The position numbers and the translations under genes are program-made. The notes under the pieces were generated by a model, which made no database searches, had not been told where the DNA came from, and was given only the letters and a program-made list of their open reading frames with translations. From JANOXC01 sp031418215 (GTDB lineage Bacteria; Bacteroidota; Bacteroidia; AKYH767-A; OLB10): 50,813 bases of DNA. This document shows, in pieces, positions 33,527-43,201 of this stretch. The DNA lies in contig JANOXC010000014.1 of assembly GCA_031418215.1 (NCBI GenBank), positions 1 through 50,813 of the forward strand, in the 5' to 3' direction. Position 1 is the first letter of the stretch, and every line of letters starts with the position of its first letter.

Positions 33527-35986
33527 TTACTGTTTTGGTTTTTTGTCGGTAATCTTTTTCAGAAAAAGGTAATCCAGAAAATAAAGAATTTTTACACTAA
33601 AACTATTGGTTGTTGGTGAAGCGAAAACATTACTCACATTTTCATTGAAATTAGTTGTAAAGAGCTCCCCATCTGTTTCAATTGAGTTTTTATAAGTTAA
33701 GTTTAGAAAACTCCCTGGTGCAAAACGCCATTCAAATACCATATCAATATTGAAAAAATTGGAACTAAAATTATTTATATCATCAATTTCCGGTCGGGTT
33801 TCCAATTCTCCATTATCCAGCAAATTAAAATAGCTATTATAATCACCAGTGTTCCAGTAGTGGCGCCCTACAATGCTTAATGACATATCATTCTTAAACA
33901 TATAATTAGCCGACAAGCTATTTTCATAAGTGATTAATTCCCTCAAGCCCAAAATAGATTTATTGGATGGTTGATCTGTGTATGCATATCCAATACTGTT
34001 CGGATCGTTTGTGTATTGTGAAAACGTTTTAATAAATAAGTGATCGTTAATTCTGAAACGGAATGAAATATTACCCTGGTAAAAGAAATCATAATATTTT
34101 TCCATTAGTTGAGCAGATGTCAATTCAGCATCAATCGCTATTTTTTTTCTGTAATCGGAACTGAATCCGGCAAAAAGGACATAGTATTTGTAAGGTCGGT
34201 ATTTTCTTCCGTCGCTCCTTGATTCGCGATAATCGTAAACTTTTAAAGGCGATACATTTCCACCAAAATACACTGCATTAAAACTTAATAAATTTAAAAA
34301 ACTGTTGTAATGAAAGCGTGAAAATCGCAAATCTGAAGTAGCGTAATTGCTTTCTATATTAATATTTAAATTATGAAATGATTCACGAATAACTTTCCAT
34401 ATTTTATATTGTGCGAAGTTGACATGTGCTGAATGTTGTACGTAGCCGGGAATAATGTAATAGCCAAGGTCGCTGGTATTGAATTCATTATTAACTTCTT
34501 CTCTTCCAATGCCGTATTGCAATTTTCCACCTTGTTTTTCCACTCCAACGGCATATTTATATCCAATGGTATTTACTAAACTACTACTGGCTCCTTCTTC
34601 ACTAAATATCTGGCTGATGGCACCGCTTCCATAAAGAGCTAAAGTGTTTTGTTTATTACTTAATACAAATCCCGCGTCAGTAACATTGGCATCGTTATAT
34701 CCCTTATCGCGATTAGTATGTGTATTGAGCAAATAAAAACTGCTGTTATTTTTTAACTGTTGATCAAAAACGATGATGTTGAAATTAGTAAGGGGTTCAG
34801 TAAGGACTTTATGTATATGGTCAGTGCTGTCATTTACTTCTGCGTAAGTTTGATTTGTAATGGCATTAAAGAAACCAATTCCCAGCCCGTTATTGGTACG
34901 GCCCGAAATTTTAAATGCATTCAGTAATTTAACCTGTGAAGGGTTCTTTACCACTGTTTCGCCCGGTTGAAGATTATTATATATATCATTATAACCGGAA
35001 GGTTTCTTTCCTATCCTGCGCGAGTAAAACAAGTTGTCCTTGCCAAACAACTCCACACCTTCTTTAAAAAATGCACGGTTTTCATCAAATACAACTTCAC
35101 GATAGCTAAGATTTTTGACCTTTTTATCAGATTGTACCTGACCAAAATCAGGCAGTAAAATCATGTCCAATGTAAAACGGTCATCAATTCCATATTTTAT
35201 ATCAGCGCCTGCACTGTATTCTAAGGAGTTGCTGTAAGTGGTTTTATTATCTTCAGTTGTGATGGGCTGCCTTGTTACTGTTGAAGCAACATAAGGGGTA
35301 AAAGAAAGCCGAAGAGGAGATTCTATTTTTTCAAGATTGTTTAATACACCCCAATATATTTGAGGATTGGGCGCAGTGAGTGGTGTTAATGCCCATTGAT
35401 CAAATTCACGGTTTCTTCGAATGGAGCGTGTGATCTGCAAACCCCATTGTTGAGTTAATGCTTCAGGAAAACGAATGGCAGCATAAGGTATTTCCATTTC
35501 CACTAACCACCCTTCATCAGTGATTTTCACGGAACTGTTCCAAACAGCATCATAAGTATAATCGCTAAATCGGCTGTCGAATTGAACTCCTGCCGCATTC
35601 ACGCCAAACTGATAGGCGTCCTGATTATTCAGGTATGGATCAATCTTAATGTAGAAGTCATCAGCATTCAGGTCATCTTCATCTCGACGACCAAGTTGTT
35701 TTAAAATACTATCAGGCGAGGTATCATACAATATCGCAGCAATATATATGGCTTTATCATCATAAAGAATGTGTACAGCTGTAAACTGGCTTGGACGAAC
35801 ATCGTACAAAGGCCGCGATTGTTGAAAACCATTTATTTCAGGGGCTTGTTTCCAGGAGTGTTCATTGATGACGCCATCAATTTTTATTACTTCGTGTGTA
35901 CGAAAAGCTTCTGCAACTAACAACTTGTCAGATGGGAATGCGGAATACCAGCATAAAATAATTAGCGCAGTAAAAAGTTTTTGCAC
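33527..35986 (-). CDS. DUF5916 protein with N-terminal CBM9-like domain
   Basis: An 819-residue protein starting at GTG (no better ATG nearby), with a hydrophobic signal segment KLFTALIILCWYSAFPS. Residues about 30-220 match the carbohydrate-binding family 9-like module used in this family: KIDGVINEHSWKQAPEINGF, VHILYDDKAIYIAA, DDFYIKIDPY and VEMEIPYAAIRF. The rest fits DUF5916, with many short amphipathic strands and aromatic endings that I read as an outer-membrane beta-barrel. Function unknown; such proteins are widespread in Bacteroidota and sometimes lie near peptidase or glycan genes. It appears monocistronic; no promoter with exact TAnnTTTG is present. Confidence 0.82.
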   Translation of the reverse strand: MQKLFTALIILCWYSAFPSDKLLVAEAFRTHEVIKIDGVINEHSWKQAPEINGFQQSRPLYDVRPSQFTAVHILYDDKAIYIAAILYDTSPDSILKQLGRRDEDDLNADDFYIKIDPYLNNQDAYQFGVNAAGVQFDSRFSDYTYDAVWNSSVKITDEGWLVEMEIPYAAIRFPEALTQQWGLQITRSIRRNREFDQWALTPLTAPNPQIYWGVLNNLEKIESPLRLSFTPYVASTVTRQPITTEDNKTTYSNSLEYSAGADIKYGIDDRFTLDMILLPDFGQVQSDKKVKNLSYREVVFDENRAFFKEGVELFGKDNLFYSRRIGKKPSGYNDIYNNLQPGETVVKNPSQVKLLNAFKISGRTNNGLGIGFFNAITNQTYAEVNDSTDHIHKVLTEPLTNFNIIVFDQQLKNNSSFYLLNTHTNRDKGYNDANVTDAGFVLSNKQNTLALYGSGAISQIFSEEGASSSLVNTIGYKYAVGVEKQGGKLQYGIGREEVNNEFNTSDLGYYIIPGYVQHSAHVNFAQYKIWKVIRESFHNLNINIESNYATSDLRFSRFHYNSFLNLLSFNAVYFGGNVSPLKVYDYRESRSDGRKYRPYKYYVLFAGFSSDYRKKIAIDAELTSAQLMEKYYDFFYQGNISFRFRINDHLFIKTFSQYTNDPNSIGYAYTDQPSNKSILGLRELITYENSLSANYMFKNDMSLSIVGRHYWNTGDYNSYFNLLDNGELETRPEIDDINNFSSNFFNIDMVFEWRFAPGSFLNLTYKNSIETDGELFTTNFNENVSNVFASPTTNSFSVKILYFLDYLFLKKITDKKPKQ

Positions 35987-36123
35987 GACTGGGTTATTTC
36001 AATAACAAACTCTATTTAACAATTTGCAACAGGATTATTACAATATTTGATTTCAAACTATTGAAAAAAAATAAATCGATCTTAATTGCAAGTTCTAAGT
36101 TCAAGTTATAATCATCATTTAAT

Positions 36124-38787
36124 TTACGATTTTACAAGTTCATGTTGATTCGGAATGTCAGCCGTACTCATGGTAAACCTGTCTTCTTCTTCTTTATAAC
36201 GCATTACCTGACCGAGTGCATCGGGCACCACATCACTGCAGATGGTAATGAAAGAACCTTTAACTGCATTTTTAAATGCATATTCAATTGCTTCCGGTTC
36301 ACTAGGGATCACTATATATTTTTTACGTGGATCAACACTGTAAACTCCCTTCAACATCAGATCAATTATTTCCTGCTCTGACCGTCCACGAAGGTTTCTG
36401 TCCTGGCGGATGATGATTTCGTCAAACATTTTAGCAGCTAATGTGCCCAAAAGAATGATGTCCTCATCTCTTCTGTCGCCAACGCCGGCAATGACGCCTA
36501 CTTTTGGTTTGGCTTCAATACGTTCAAGAAATCTTGTTATAGCCTGAAAGCCTGCCGGATTATGTGCATAGTCAACCATAACAGTAAACTGTTTGAATTC
36601 AAAAATATTGAGACGTCCGGGTGTTTGAGCAGGAGATGGGATAAATGTTTCCAATGCCAATCTAATATCTTCAATTTTAAAGTTTCGGATAAAGGCAGTG
36701 AGAACAGCCGGTAAAATATTCTGAATCATAAATACCGCTTTACCTCGATAAGTCAATGGTATGTTTATTATTTTTTCAACACGTATTTTCCAATTTCCTT
36801 TGCAGATCGTGATGAAACCATTTTCTGCAATCGCAGCAAGACCGCCATTATCGCAATGATCTTTGATGATTGGATTTTTTTCATCCATACTGAAATAGGC
36901 AACACGACTTCGAATGTCTTTCACCATTTTAACTACCAATTCATCGTCTGCATTTAATATTGCATAACCATTTGGTTGCACACTTTCGGGGACAACGGCC
37001 TTTACGCGAGCCATGTCTTCCAGGTTGTTGATTCCTTTTAATCCTAAATGATCCGCAGCTACATTAGTTACAATTCCGATATCACAATTACTAAATCCAA
37101 GACCTGCACGAAGAATGCCACCTCTCGCACATTCAAGTACTGCAAAATCAACAGAAGGATCTTTTAAAACAAACTCAGCACTTTGCGGACCGGTACAATC
37201 ACCACTTTGCATCAAAATGTTTTGTATATATATACCATCTGTTGTTGTGAAGCCAACTTTATAACCAGCTGTTTTTGCAATATGCGCCATTAATCGCGTA
37301 GTAGTCGTTTTTCCATTGGTGCCGGTAACAGCCACAATTGGAATGCGTGGCGTGCTGCCCGGAGGGAATAACATATCAATAACAGGTTCAGCCACATTGC
37401 GTGGCAACCCTTCAGTTGGTGCTAAATGCATACGGAAGCCCGGTGCAGCATTTACTTCCAGTATTGCACCACCTGCTTCTTCGATAGGAATACTTAAGTC
37501 ATCGGTCATAATATCAATGCCACAGATATCAAGTCCGATAATGCGTGCAATTCGTTCACACATAAAAACGTTATGTGGATGAACAAGATCACTTACATCA
37601 GTTGCTGTTCCGCCTGTACTGATATTGGCAGTTGACTTTAAATAGGCCATCTCCCCTTTTTTCAAAACAGTATCCAGGGTATATCCTTTTTCCTGCAACA
37701 TGGAAATGGTTGTATCGTCAACTTTAATTGCAGTCAACACTTTTTCATGTCCATATCCTCTGCGTGGATCTTTATTTACTTCATCAATCAATTGTTGAAC
37801 TGTTAACGTGCCATTGCCAATAACCATTGCAGGCGTTCGTTTGGCAGCACAAATGAATTTATAATCAATCACCAAAATACGGTGATCAAATCCTGTTATA
37901 TATTTTTCACAAATAACAGAGCGTGAAATCTTTTTCGCAACATCTAATGCAACCAATGCATCTTTTTCATTCCTGATATTAATAGTTGCTCCGCGACCAT
38001 GATTTCCATTGATAGGCTTCAAAACAAGTGGAAAACCAATGGAAACAATAGCGGCCTTAAGATCATCCTCATCATAAATTATTCTTCCTTTAGGAACAGG
38101 AATATTAGCGGCTTCCAATAAATTCTTCGTGTCTTCCTTATCGCAGGCAATTTCAACTGCTATGCTGCCTGTTTGGCTGGTGATAGTGGCTTGTATCCGC
38201 TTTTGATTCACCCCATAACCTAACATTACAAGTGAATTTTTATTCAGGCGGATCCATGGAATACCCCTGTTTTGCGCTTCTTCAACGATTGAACCTGTAC
38301 TCGGGCCAAGTCGCTCATCTTCCCGGATTTCTCGCATTTCTTGAAGGTCAGCTTGTAAATCATAAGATTCACCGGCTATCAGTGCTTCAGCGATACGAAC
38401 GGCAGACTTTGCTGCAAAAGTTCCTGCTTTTACTTCCATATAAGCAAATACAACATTATATATACCGGGCTCACCGGTTCCTCTGGTTCTGCCGAATCCC
38501 ACATCCATGCCGGCAAGAGTTTGAATTTCGAGTGCAATGTGTTCAACAACATGACCCATCCAAGTTCCTTCTTTAACTCTGTTAAAAAAACCTCCAGGGC
38601 AGCCTTCGGAACACTCATGATCATACATTGTTGGAAATAGCTGTTCAAGACGTTCAGAAAAACCACTGATTTGATTGGTAGGACGCTCTTCCAGGTCCAT
38701 TAAATCGAGCTTCATTACAATAAGTTTATGACGGCGGATTGACCAGTAATTAGGGCCACGCATAGCGCGGATTTCAAGGATACGCAT
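36124..38787 (-). CDS. cphA: Cyanophycin synthetase
   Basis: An 887-residue protein, the usual length of CphA1, which polymerises aspartate and arginine into cyanophycin using ATP. Three parts are visible: the N-terminal domain (about 1-160, with MGHVVEHIALEIQ and GRTRGTGEPGIYNVVF), an ATP-grasp domain (about 215-480, with FPLVLKPINGNHGRGATI and ICGIDIMTDD) that adds Asp, and a Mur ligase-like domain with P-loop VTGTNGKTTTT (487-497) that adds Arg, ending with VMVDYAHNPAGFQAI and RRDEDI. All key motifs look intact. It is divergent from cphB. No exact TAnnTTTG is found upstream of it. Confidence 0.95.
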   Translation of the reverse strand: MRILEIRAMRGPNYWSIRRHKLIVMKLDLMDLEERPTNQISGFSERLEQLFPTMYDHECSEGCPGGFFNRVKEGTWMGHVVEHIALEIQTLAGMDVGFGRTRGTGEPGIYNVVFAYMEVKAGTFAAKSAVRIAEALIAGESYDLQADLQEMREIREDERLGPSTGSIVEEAQNRGIPWIRLNKNSLVMLGYGVNQKRIQATITSQTGSIAVEIACDKEDTKNLLEAANIPVPKGRIIYDEDDLKAAIVSIGFPLVLKPINGNHGRGATINIRNEKDALVALDVAKKISRSVICEKYITGFDHRILVIDYKFICAAKRTPAMVIGNGTLTVQQLIDEVNKDPRRGYGHEKVLTAIKVDDTTISMLQEKGYTLDTVLKKGEMAYLKSTANISTGGTATDVSDLVHPHNVFMCERIARIIGLDICGIDIMTDDLSIPIEEAGGAILEVNAAPGFRMHLAPTEGLPRNVAEPVIDMLFPPGSTPRIPIVAVTGTNGKTTTTRLMAHIAKTAGYKVGFTTTDGIYIQNILMQSGDCTGPQSAEFVLKDPSVDFAVLECARGGILRAGLGFSNCDIGIVTNVAADHLGLKGINNLEDMARVKAVVPESVQPNGYAILNADDELVVKMVKDIRSRVAYFSMDEKNPIIKDHCDNGGLAAIAENGFITICKGNWKIRVEKIINIPLTYRGKAVFMIQNILPAVLTAFIRNFKIEDIRLALETFIPSPAQTPGRLNIFEFKQFTVMVDYAHNPAGFQAITRFLERIEAKPKVGVIAGVGDRRDEDIILLGTLAAKMFDEIIIRQDRNLRGRSEQEIIDLMLKGVYSVDPRKKYIVIPSEPEAIEYAFKNAVKGSFITICSDVVPDALGQVMRYKEEEDRFTMSTADIPNQHELVKS

Positions 38788-39031
38788 AGATGAGTTGATT
38801 AAAATTTGATTATTAGTCTGGTGCTGAGGCTGCTCAGCGATTTAAGAGAGGAGTTTTCTGAATAACTAAAACGGTAGGTTTTCCAATAATAGTGTTGATA
38901 AATCTATCAACATTCAATCATGAAACGATGAAAATAGAAATAGTTTGGCAACCAGCAAAATGATATGATGGGATTATTTCAGATTTCCATCTTTTTGATA
39001 TGTTGGTATAGCAGGAAATGGGGGGGATTGC

Positions 39032-39062
39032 TTGCATAAAATATATATAAATCATAACTTAG
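39032..39062 (+). promoter_or_regulatory. Putative cphB promoter (TTG-N20-TAACTTAG)
   Basis: TTG (39032-39034) and TAACTTAG (39055-39062) are separated by 20 nt; the -7 element matches TAnnTTTG at all but one fixed position. The spacer is an AT run including TATATATA (39042-39049). It lies 15 nt before the cphB ATG in the 290-bp cphA-cphB intergenic region, in which I see no other gene and only a G7 run (39021-39027). Confidence 0.45.
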
Positions 39063-39077
39063 CGACACAAAAACAGA

Positions 39078-39950
39078 ATGGATTTAATAAAAGGTAAATT
39101 AATAGCTATTGGCGGTAATGAAGATAAAGGAACAGAGGCCGAGCCGAATTATGAACAAAAGAATAACCTCAATTTTTTTGAACTGCAGATTTTAAGTCGG
39201 ATTGTTCATGAGATGCGCATGCAGAAGCAATCCCGCATTGAAGTAATTACAACTGCCTCCAGCATCCCTGAGGAAGTAGGCGAGAATTATAAGCATGCGT
39301 TTCATAAACTAGGTTGTGATAATATTGGTGTTATACACATTCGTACCAGGGCTGAAGCACAAAATGAAGAATATTTACAAAGGATTAAAAGCTGTGATGG
39401 TGTGATGCTTACAGGCGGCAATCAATTACGGCTTAGTACCGTTTTTGGGGGTACGGAATTTCTACATATCATGCATGAAAGGCTTGAGCAGGAAGATTTT
39501 TTAATAGCAGGTACCAGCGCCGGTGCAATGGCCATGAGCAATACAATGATTTATCAGGGTAGCAGTGCGGGCGCATTGATAAAGGGTGAAGTAAAAATTA
39601 CTACAGGACTTGCATTTATTAAGAATGTAATTATAGATTCACATTTTGATAAAAGGGGGCGTTTTGGTCGATTAGCGCAAGCTGTTGCTAGTAACCCATC
39701 TTGTATAGGAATTGGCCTTGGTGAAGATACGGGCGTTTTGATAACTGAAAATAACAACCTGGAAGCAATTGGTTCAGGCTTGGTTGTAATTGTGGATGGT
39801 CATGGCATTCATCACAGTAATATTGCCGATCTCGCTGAAGGTTCTCCAATTAGTATTGAAAACCTCATTGTACATGTAATGACACGTGGGAATGCTTACA
39901 ATCTAAAGAACCAAAAATTTATTCCTGATATGGAATTGGTAAAAAAATAG
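39078..39950 (+). CDS. cphB: Cyanophycinase
   Basis: A 290-residue serine-type exopeptidase of the S51 family that cuts cyanophycin into beta-Asp-Arg dipeptides. The nucleophile elbow GTSAGAMAMSN places the catalytic serine at S147. The motifs LIAIGGNEDKG at the N-terminus, LTGGNQLRL (about 111-119), DSHFDKRGRFGRLAQA and GIGLGEDTGVLI are typical. No signal peptide is seen, so it acts in the cytosol where CphA would make the polymer. Divergent from cphA; convergent with batE across a short hairpin. Confidence 0.95.
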   Translation: MDLIKGKLIAIGGNEDKGTEAEPNYEQKNNLNFFELQILSRIVHEMRMQKQSRIEVITTASSIPEEVGENYKHAFHKLGCDNIGVIHIRTRAEAQNEEYLQRIKSCDGVMLTGGNQLRLSTVFGGTEFLHIMHERLEQEDFLIAGTSAGAMAMSNTMIYQGSSAGALIKGEVKITTGLAFIKNVIIDSHFDKRGRFGRLAQAVASNPSCIGIGLGEDTGVLITENNNLEAIGSGLVVIVDGHGIHHSNIADLAEGSPISIENLIVHVMTRGNAYNLKNQKFIPDMELVKK

Positions 39951-39968
39951 GACGGAATATTTTTCCGT
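39941..39968. terminator. Possible bidirectional terminator between cphB and batE
   Basis: ACGGAA (39952-39957) pairs with TTCCGT (39963-39968) around a short AT loop. A run of seven A residues (39941-39947) serves as a T tract for the reverse-strand batE transcript. The stem is only six bp and overlaps the first base of the batE stop codon, so strength is uncertain. Confidence 0.45.
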
Positions 39969-40765
39969 TAAATCATTTCCATATCGTTATTGCTGATCCA
40001 GCCAATATTGCCATTAGCAATTTTAATTTTTTTCCAACCCTGCAGTTCATCAACCACTTCAATTTTAGTGCCTGCATGAAGCATGAAAAGGTTAGTGCTT
40101 TTTTCTTCAGGTGAGCTTTTAATATAAGCGCTGGTTTCTATAATAATACCGGCTTTTTGGTCATAAGCACTTTGATGTTGCAGTCGCCCGGCAAACAATA
40201 ACATTCCAGCAATGAATCCGCAAATCACCGTACTGAAAAAACCTGTTTTTTTAAGAAATACCGTATTGCTGAACAAATATAACCCAACAAATAAAAGCGT
40301 TAACCAACAGCCTGCTATTCCATATTTACTCCAGCTATCACTACTAAACGTACTGATGAAATTATCCCACCATTGCTCGTAAAACAACCTTGGAATGGGT
40401 TCTATTTTATCAACAGTATTCATGTTGGCGAGGCGCAAGTTGAATAGTATGTCCTCATCCTGAGGATTTAACTTCAAAGCTCTTTCATAATTTAGGATCG
40501 ACTTTGCATAATTATTTTCTTTATAATATGCATTGCCAAGATTATAAAAAAGTGTTGAGGAGCGGTAGCCATCTTTTACTAACTTCTCATATGCTACAAT
40601 TGCTTTTTCATAATTGCCAAAGCGGTATTCTTTATTACCTGCATCAAACTGTTGGTTGGGCATGGCTGCAAATGAAAAATTGACAGAAAAAAATACCAGC
40701 AACAATAAAAAAAACGGTGGTTTGATAAAAGCACTGACTTGAAATAAAGAAATATTTTTATTCAT
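39968..40765 (-). CDS. batE: BatE-like protein: TPR repeats, membrane segments, SH3-like C-terminus
   Basis: A 265-residue protein from ATG 40765, which lies 8 bp after the batD stop; longer in-frame starts run into batD. It has a signal segment (FFLLLLVFFSVNFSFAA), two to three TPR units (about 45-115: FDAGNKEYRFGNYEKAIVAYEKL, then LFYNLGNAYYKENNYAKSILNYERAL), two membrane helices near 150-195, and a bacterial SH3 domain (about 205-265: SAYIKSSPEEKSTNLFMLHAGTKIEV). This matches BatE of the aerotolerance (Bat) locus, an envelope protein-interaction system of unclear biochemistry. Confidence 0.85.
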   Translation of the reverse strand: MNKNISLFQVSAFIKPPFFLLLLVFFSVNFSFAAMPNQQFDAGNKEYRFGNYEKAIVAYEKLVKDGYRSSTLFYNLGNAYYKENNYAKSILNYERALKLNPQDEDILFNLRLANMNTVDKIEPIPRLFYEQWWDNFISTFSSDSWSKYGIAGCWLTLLFVGLYLFSNTVFLKKTGFFSTVICGFIAGMLLFAGRLQHQSAYDQKAGIIIETSAYIKSSPEEKSTNLFMLHAGTKIEVVDELQGWKKIKIANGNIGWISNNDMEMI

Positions 40766-40773
40766 GGAGAGTA

Positions 40774-42600
40774 TCAGCTTTTTAAGGATTGTTCTATATC
40801 TGAAATAGCTTGAACTGCATGCTGGTATAGATCGGCATCTACAATTGTTGTTCCTCCTGCAAAACGCGACATCTCGCACTGATCAAGTGTACTGATGAAG
40901 AAATTGATTTTTTCCGACTGCACGTTTAATGTGGTAAGTGAAGTTTCTATTTTTTCTTTTGAAAGATCTGCAAAAGGGATGGCTAATTTATCACTCATAT
41001 ATCCCCACATTGCTTTTGATATTTCCTCATGAAGTGCCTGATGCTGATTCGATGCTAAGAATTTGTGTGCAACCTTCAGTCTTTTTAATGCAACTGCCGT
41101 TGCTTTCCTGCTTTTTAACAATGGGATATCACTGTTAATGGTTTCAATTCTTTTCCGATATACCAAAAGCCCAAAAAATAAAAGCAGCGGGGAGAACGTC
41201 AAAACATAATAGGGAAGTGACCCATAGAAATTTCCTGTAGTTGCAATAAAATCGGGCTCCTGAATTTTAATATAACGAATATCTTTTCCGAGTAGTTGAA
41301 AATCGCTTTTACTGATATTGCTGGTTGAAGCACTACCGGAACCACCAATTCCTTTTCCGACTTTTAATGTGAAAGGCCCTGCAGTTGCAGATACATATTG
41401 TTTTTTATTGAGATCAAAATAACTGAAAGTGATAGCCGCTAAATCATAAGTGCCTTCGTGACGGGGAATGATTAAATACTCAATTGTTTTAGAACCTGAA
41501 ACACCATTTTCACTAACACGCAGGTTGTCGTTTATCTTAGGATCATATGATTCAATATCAGGCGGGAAATTGATTTCAGGTGCTTCAACCAACTTCAAAT
41601 TACCGGTACCGGTAATTTTTAATTTCAATGAAACAGGTTCATTTGCCTTCGTCTCTTTTTTATCAAGTGTTGCATCAAAATTTAATTGACCAACACTGCC
41701 ATTAAATCCAAGCGGAGCATTTGCAGGAAGTTCCTTTACATTAATATTAACCTTATTGCTCTTGAATGCATACTTCACATCGCGAGCCGAATTAAAACCA
41801 AAAAAGGGATCCTGAAACATTCCAAAAGGATCCATCCTGTTATTTCCTTTTACCTGGATACGCGCAATACATTCCAGCTCCATTGGATCGATGGATAGTT
41901 GGCCACTTTGCTGTGGAAACAAAACAACTTTTTTAAGTTCGCCAACTTTATAATTTATTCCATCAACGGTTTCATTATGCAGTTGCAGTTGCTCCGGCAA
42001 GGTGATTTCCTGATTATAGAAACCGGAAAGAGATGGCATTTTAGAAACGGCATAATTAACTATATTAACATTGGTGTACAACTTAAAAGTAACGGTTAAT
42101 GCTTCACCTCTGTATACATTTGTCTTATTCACTTCTGCCCTCAGAAATAAGTTCTTTTCGCTTACCCCTTCAGGATTATTCTGCGCCTGTGCATTACCTC
42201 CTTGTGAATTGGGGTTTCCTTTTACCACATTTATCATTAAGCCATTCGACTGAATTCTTTTCCCATCCGCTTCAATTGTTGCGAAACCGAATTTAAAATT
42301 TCCTTCTGATTTAGCCTGGAGGAAGTAGGTAAAACTTATCGATTGTGAATAGCTCCCATTTACAATCTGTACCTGACTGCTTTGATTGGGGCCTCCTAAA
42401 ACATTGAAATCTTTTAAATCCGGGCCCTGAAAATTTCTTCCTGATCCATTTAAAGAATAAGTAAGTTGAAATTGCTCCCCAACAGCAACCGTGTTCTTGC
42501 TGATTGTCGCTGTAAGCACAGCTTGTGCCATTAATTCATGCGAACTGATGGTAATCAGCACAAATAAAACCTTACAAAAGATTCTGATAAATGATTTCAC
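40774..42600 (-). CDS. batD: BatD family protein (oxygen tolerance, PF13584-type)
   Basis: A 608-residue protein with a signal peptide (VLFVLITISSHELMAQA), a long series of immunoglobulin-like beta domains on the periplasmic side (KNTVAVGEQFQLTYSLNGSG, EAGKGNP-like linkers rich in Asn/Gln around 125-145), a membrane helix near 457-478 (YYVLTFSPLLLFFGLLVY) and a cytosolic helical tail. This is the BatD architecture. It is transcribed with batE from a promoter whose -7 element lies six bases before the ATG. batA, batB and the MoxR ATPase, usual neighbours, are absent here. Confidence 0.88.
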   Translation of the reverse strand: MKSFIRIFCKVLFVLITISSHELMAQAVLTATISKNTVAVGEQFQLTYSLNGSGRNFQGPDLKDFNVLGGPNQSSQVQIVNGSYSQSISFTYFLQAKSEGNFKFGFATIEADGKRIQSNGLMINVVKGNPNSQGGNAQAQNNPEGVSEKNLFLRAEVNKTNVYRGEALTVTFKLYTNVNIVNYAVSKMPSLSGFYNQEITLPEQLQLHNETVDGINYKVGELKKVVLFPQQSGQLSIDPMELECIARIQVKGNNRMDPFGMFQDPFFGFNSARDVKYAFKSNKVNINVKELPANAPLGFNGSVGQLNFDATLDKKETKANEPVSLKLKITGTGNLKLVEAPEINFPPDIESYDPKINDNLRVSENGVSGSKTIEYLIIPRHEGTYDLAAITFSYFDLNKKQYVSATAGPFTLKVGKGIGGSGSASTSNISKSDFQLLGKDIRYIKIQEPDFIATTGNFYGSLPYYVLTFSPLLLFFGLLVYRKRIETINSDIPLLKSRKATAVALKRLKVAHKFLASNQHQALHEEISKAMWGYMSDKLAIPFADLSKEKIETSLTTLNVQSEKINFFISTLDQCEMSRFAGGTTIVDADLYQHAVQAISDIEQSLKS

Positions 42601-42606
42601 CGGTTA

Positions 42607-42614
42607 CAAACTTA
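42607..42614 (-). promoter_or_regulatory. Putative batD promoter, -7 element TAAGTTTG abutting the start codon
   Basis: Reverse-strand TAAGTTTG matches TAnnTTTG exactly and lies six bases before the batD ATG. A TTTG upstream has only a 13-nt spacer, too short. If used, the mRNA would be leaderless or nearly so. It separates batDE from the five-gene operon upstream. Confidence 0.5.
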
Positions 42615-42697
42615 AAATATGAATCTGCAAAGAAAACTAGTTTCTGTGAAAATGGATTGAAATTAACTAGATCTTAACAGGAGTTTTCAAGATTGAA

Positions 42698-43201
42698 TTA
42701 TTGCAAAACAACAGATTCAGACCCTGGACTCAGGTCGACAGCTATGTGCTCCTGCAAAGTGGTGCTAATGGTAATGCCAATATAATCAGCTTCTACAGGG
42801 TAACGTTTATGATCCCTGTCGACTAACAATGCCGTCCTGATTTTTTTTATGTCTGCATCTAGAAATGGCCTTAAACTATATATAAGCGTTTTGCCGGAGT
42901 TTAGTACATCATCAGCGACAACTACAACTTTCCCATTTAATTCTTCTTTCTTGATAGTAGGTTTCATTTCATATACTACGGGATTTTCCTTATCCAGCGT
43001 AACTTCAATCAAATGCGTTTTTATGTCGCAAATCTTATTAAAAGCTTCTTCAAGTCGACGTGCAAAAACAAAACCGCTTCTTGCTATTCCGGCTATATAA
43101 ATTTCTTGTTCTTCAAAATTATCTTCATAAATCTGAAAAGCAATACGATTAATCCGTTGCTGAATCTGCTTACTATTTAAAACGATGGTCTCTGTTTTCA
43201 T
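42698..43201 (-). CDS. PyrR-like phosphoribosyltransferase
   Basis: A 167-residue type I phosphoribosyltransferase. The PRPP loop VVVVADDVLNSGKT (about 92-105) is intact, with the upstream substrate region IYIAGIARSGFVFARRL. The later stretch LLVDRDHKRYPVEADYIG is very close to PyrR, the uracil phosphoribosyltransferase that doubles as a pyrimidine attenuator in Firmicutes; regulation in Bacteroidota is unknown. Pyr genes are not adjacent, apart from carA 23 kb away. It is the last gene of the operon, overlapping the NlpC/P60 gene by four bases. No intrinsic terminator is visible after it. Confidence 0.85.
   Translation of the reverse strand: MKTETIVLNSKQIQQRINRIAFQIYEDNFEEQEIYIAGIARSGFVFARRLEEAFNKICDIKTHLIEVTLDKENPVVYEMKPTIKKEELNGKVVVVADDVLNSGKTLIYSLRPFLDADIKKIRTALLVDRDHKRYPVEADYIGITISTTLQEHIAVDLSPGSESVVLQ

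Noticed and set aside
38232..38576. 114-residue forward open frame opposite cphA
   Set aside because: Antisense to the conserved N-terminal region of cyanophycin synthetase; no independent support.
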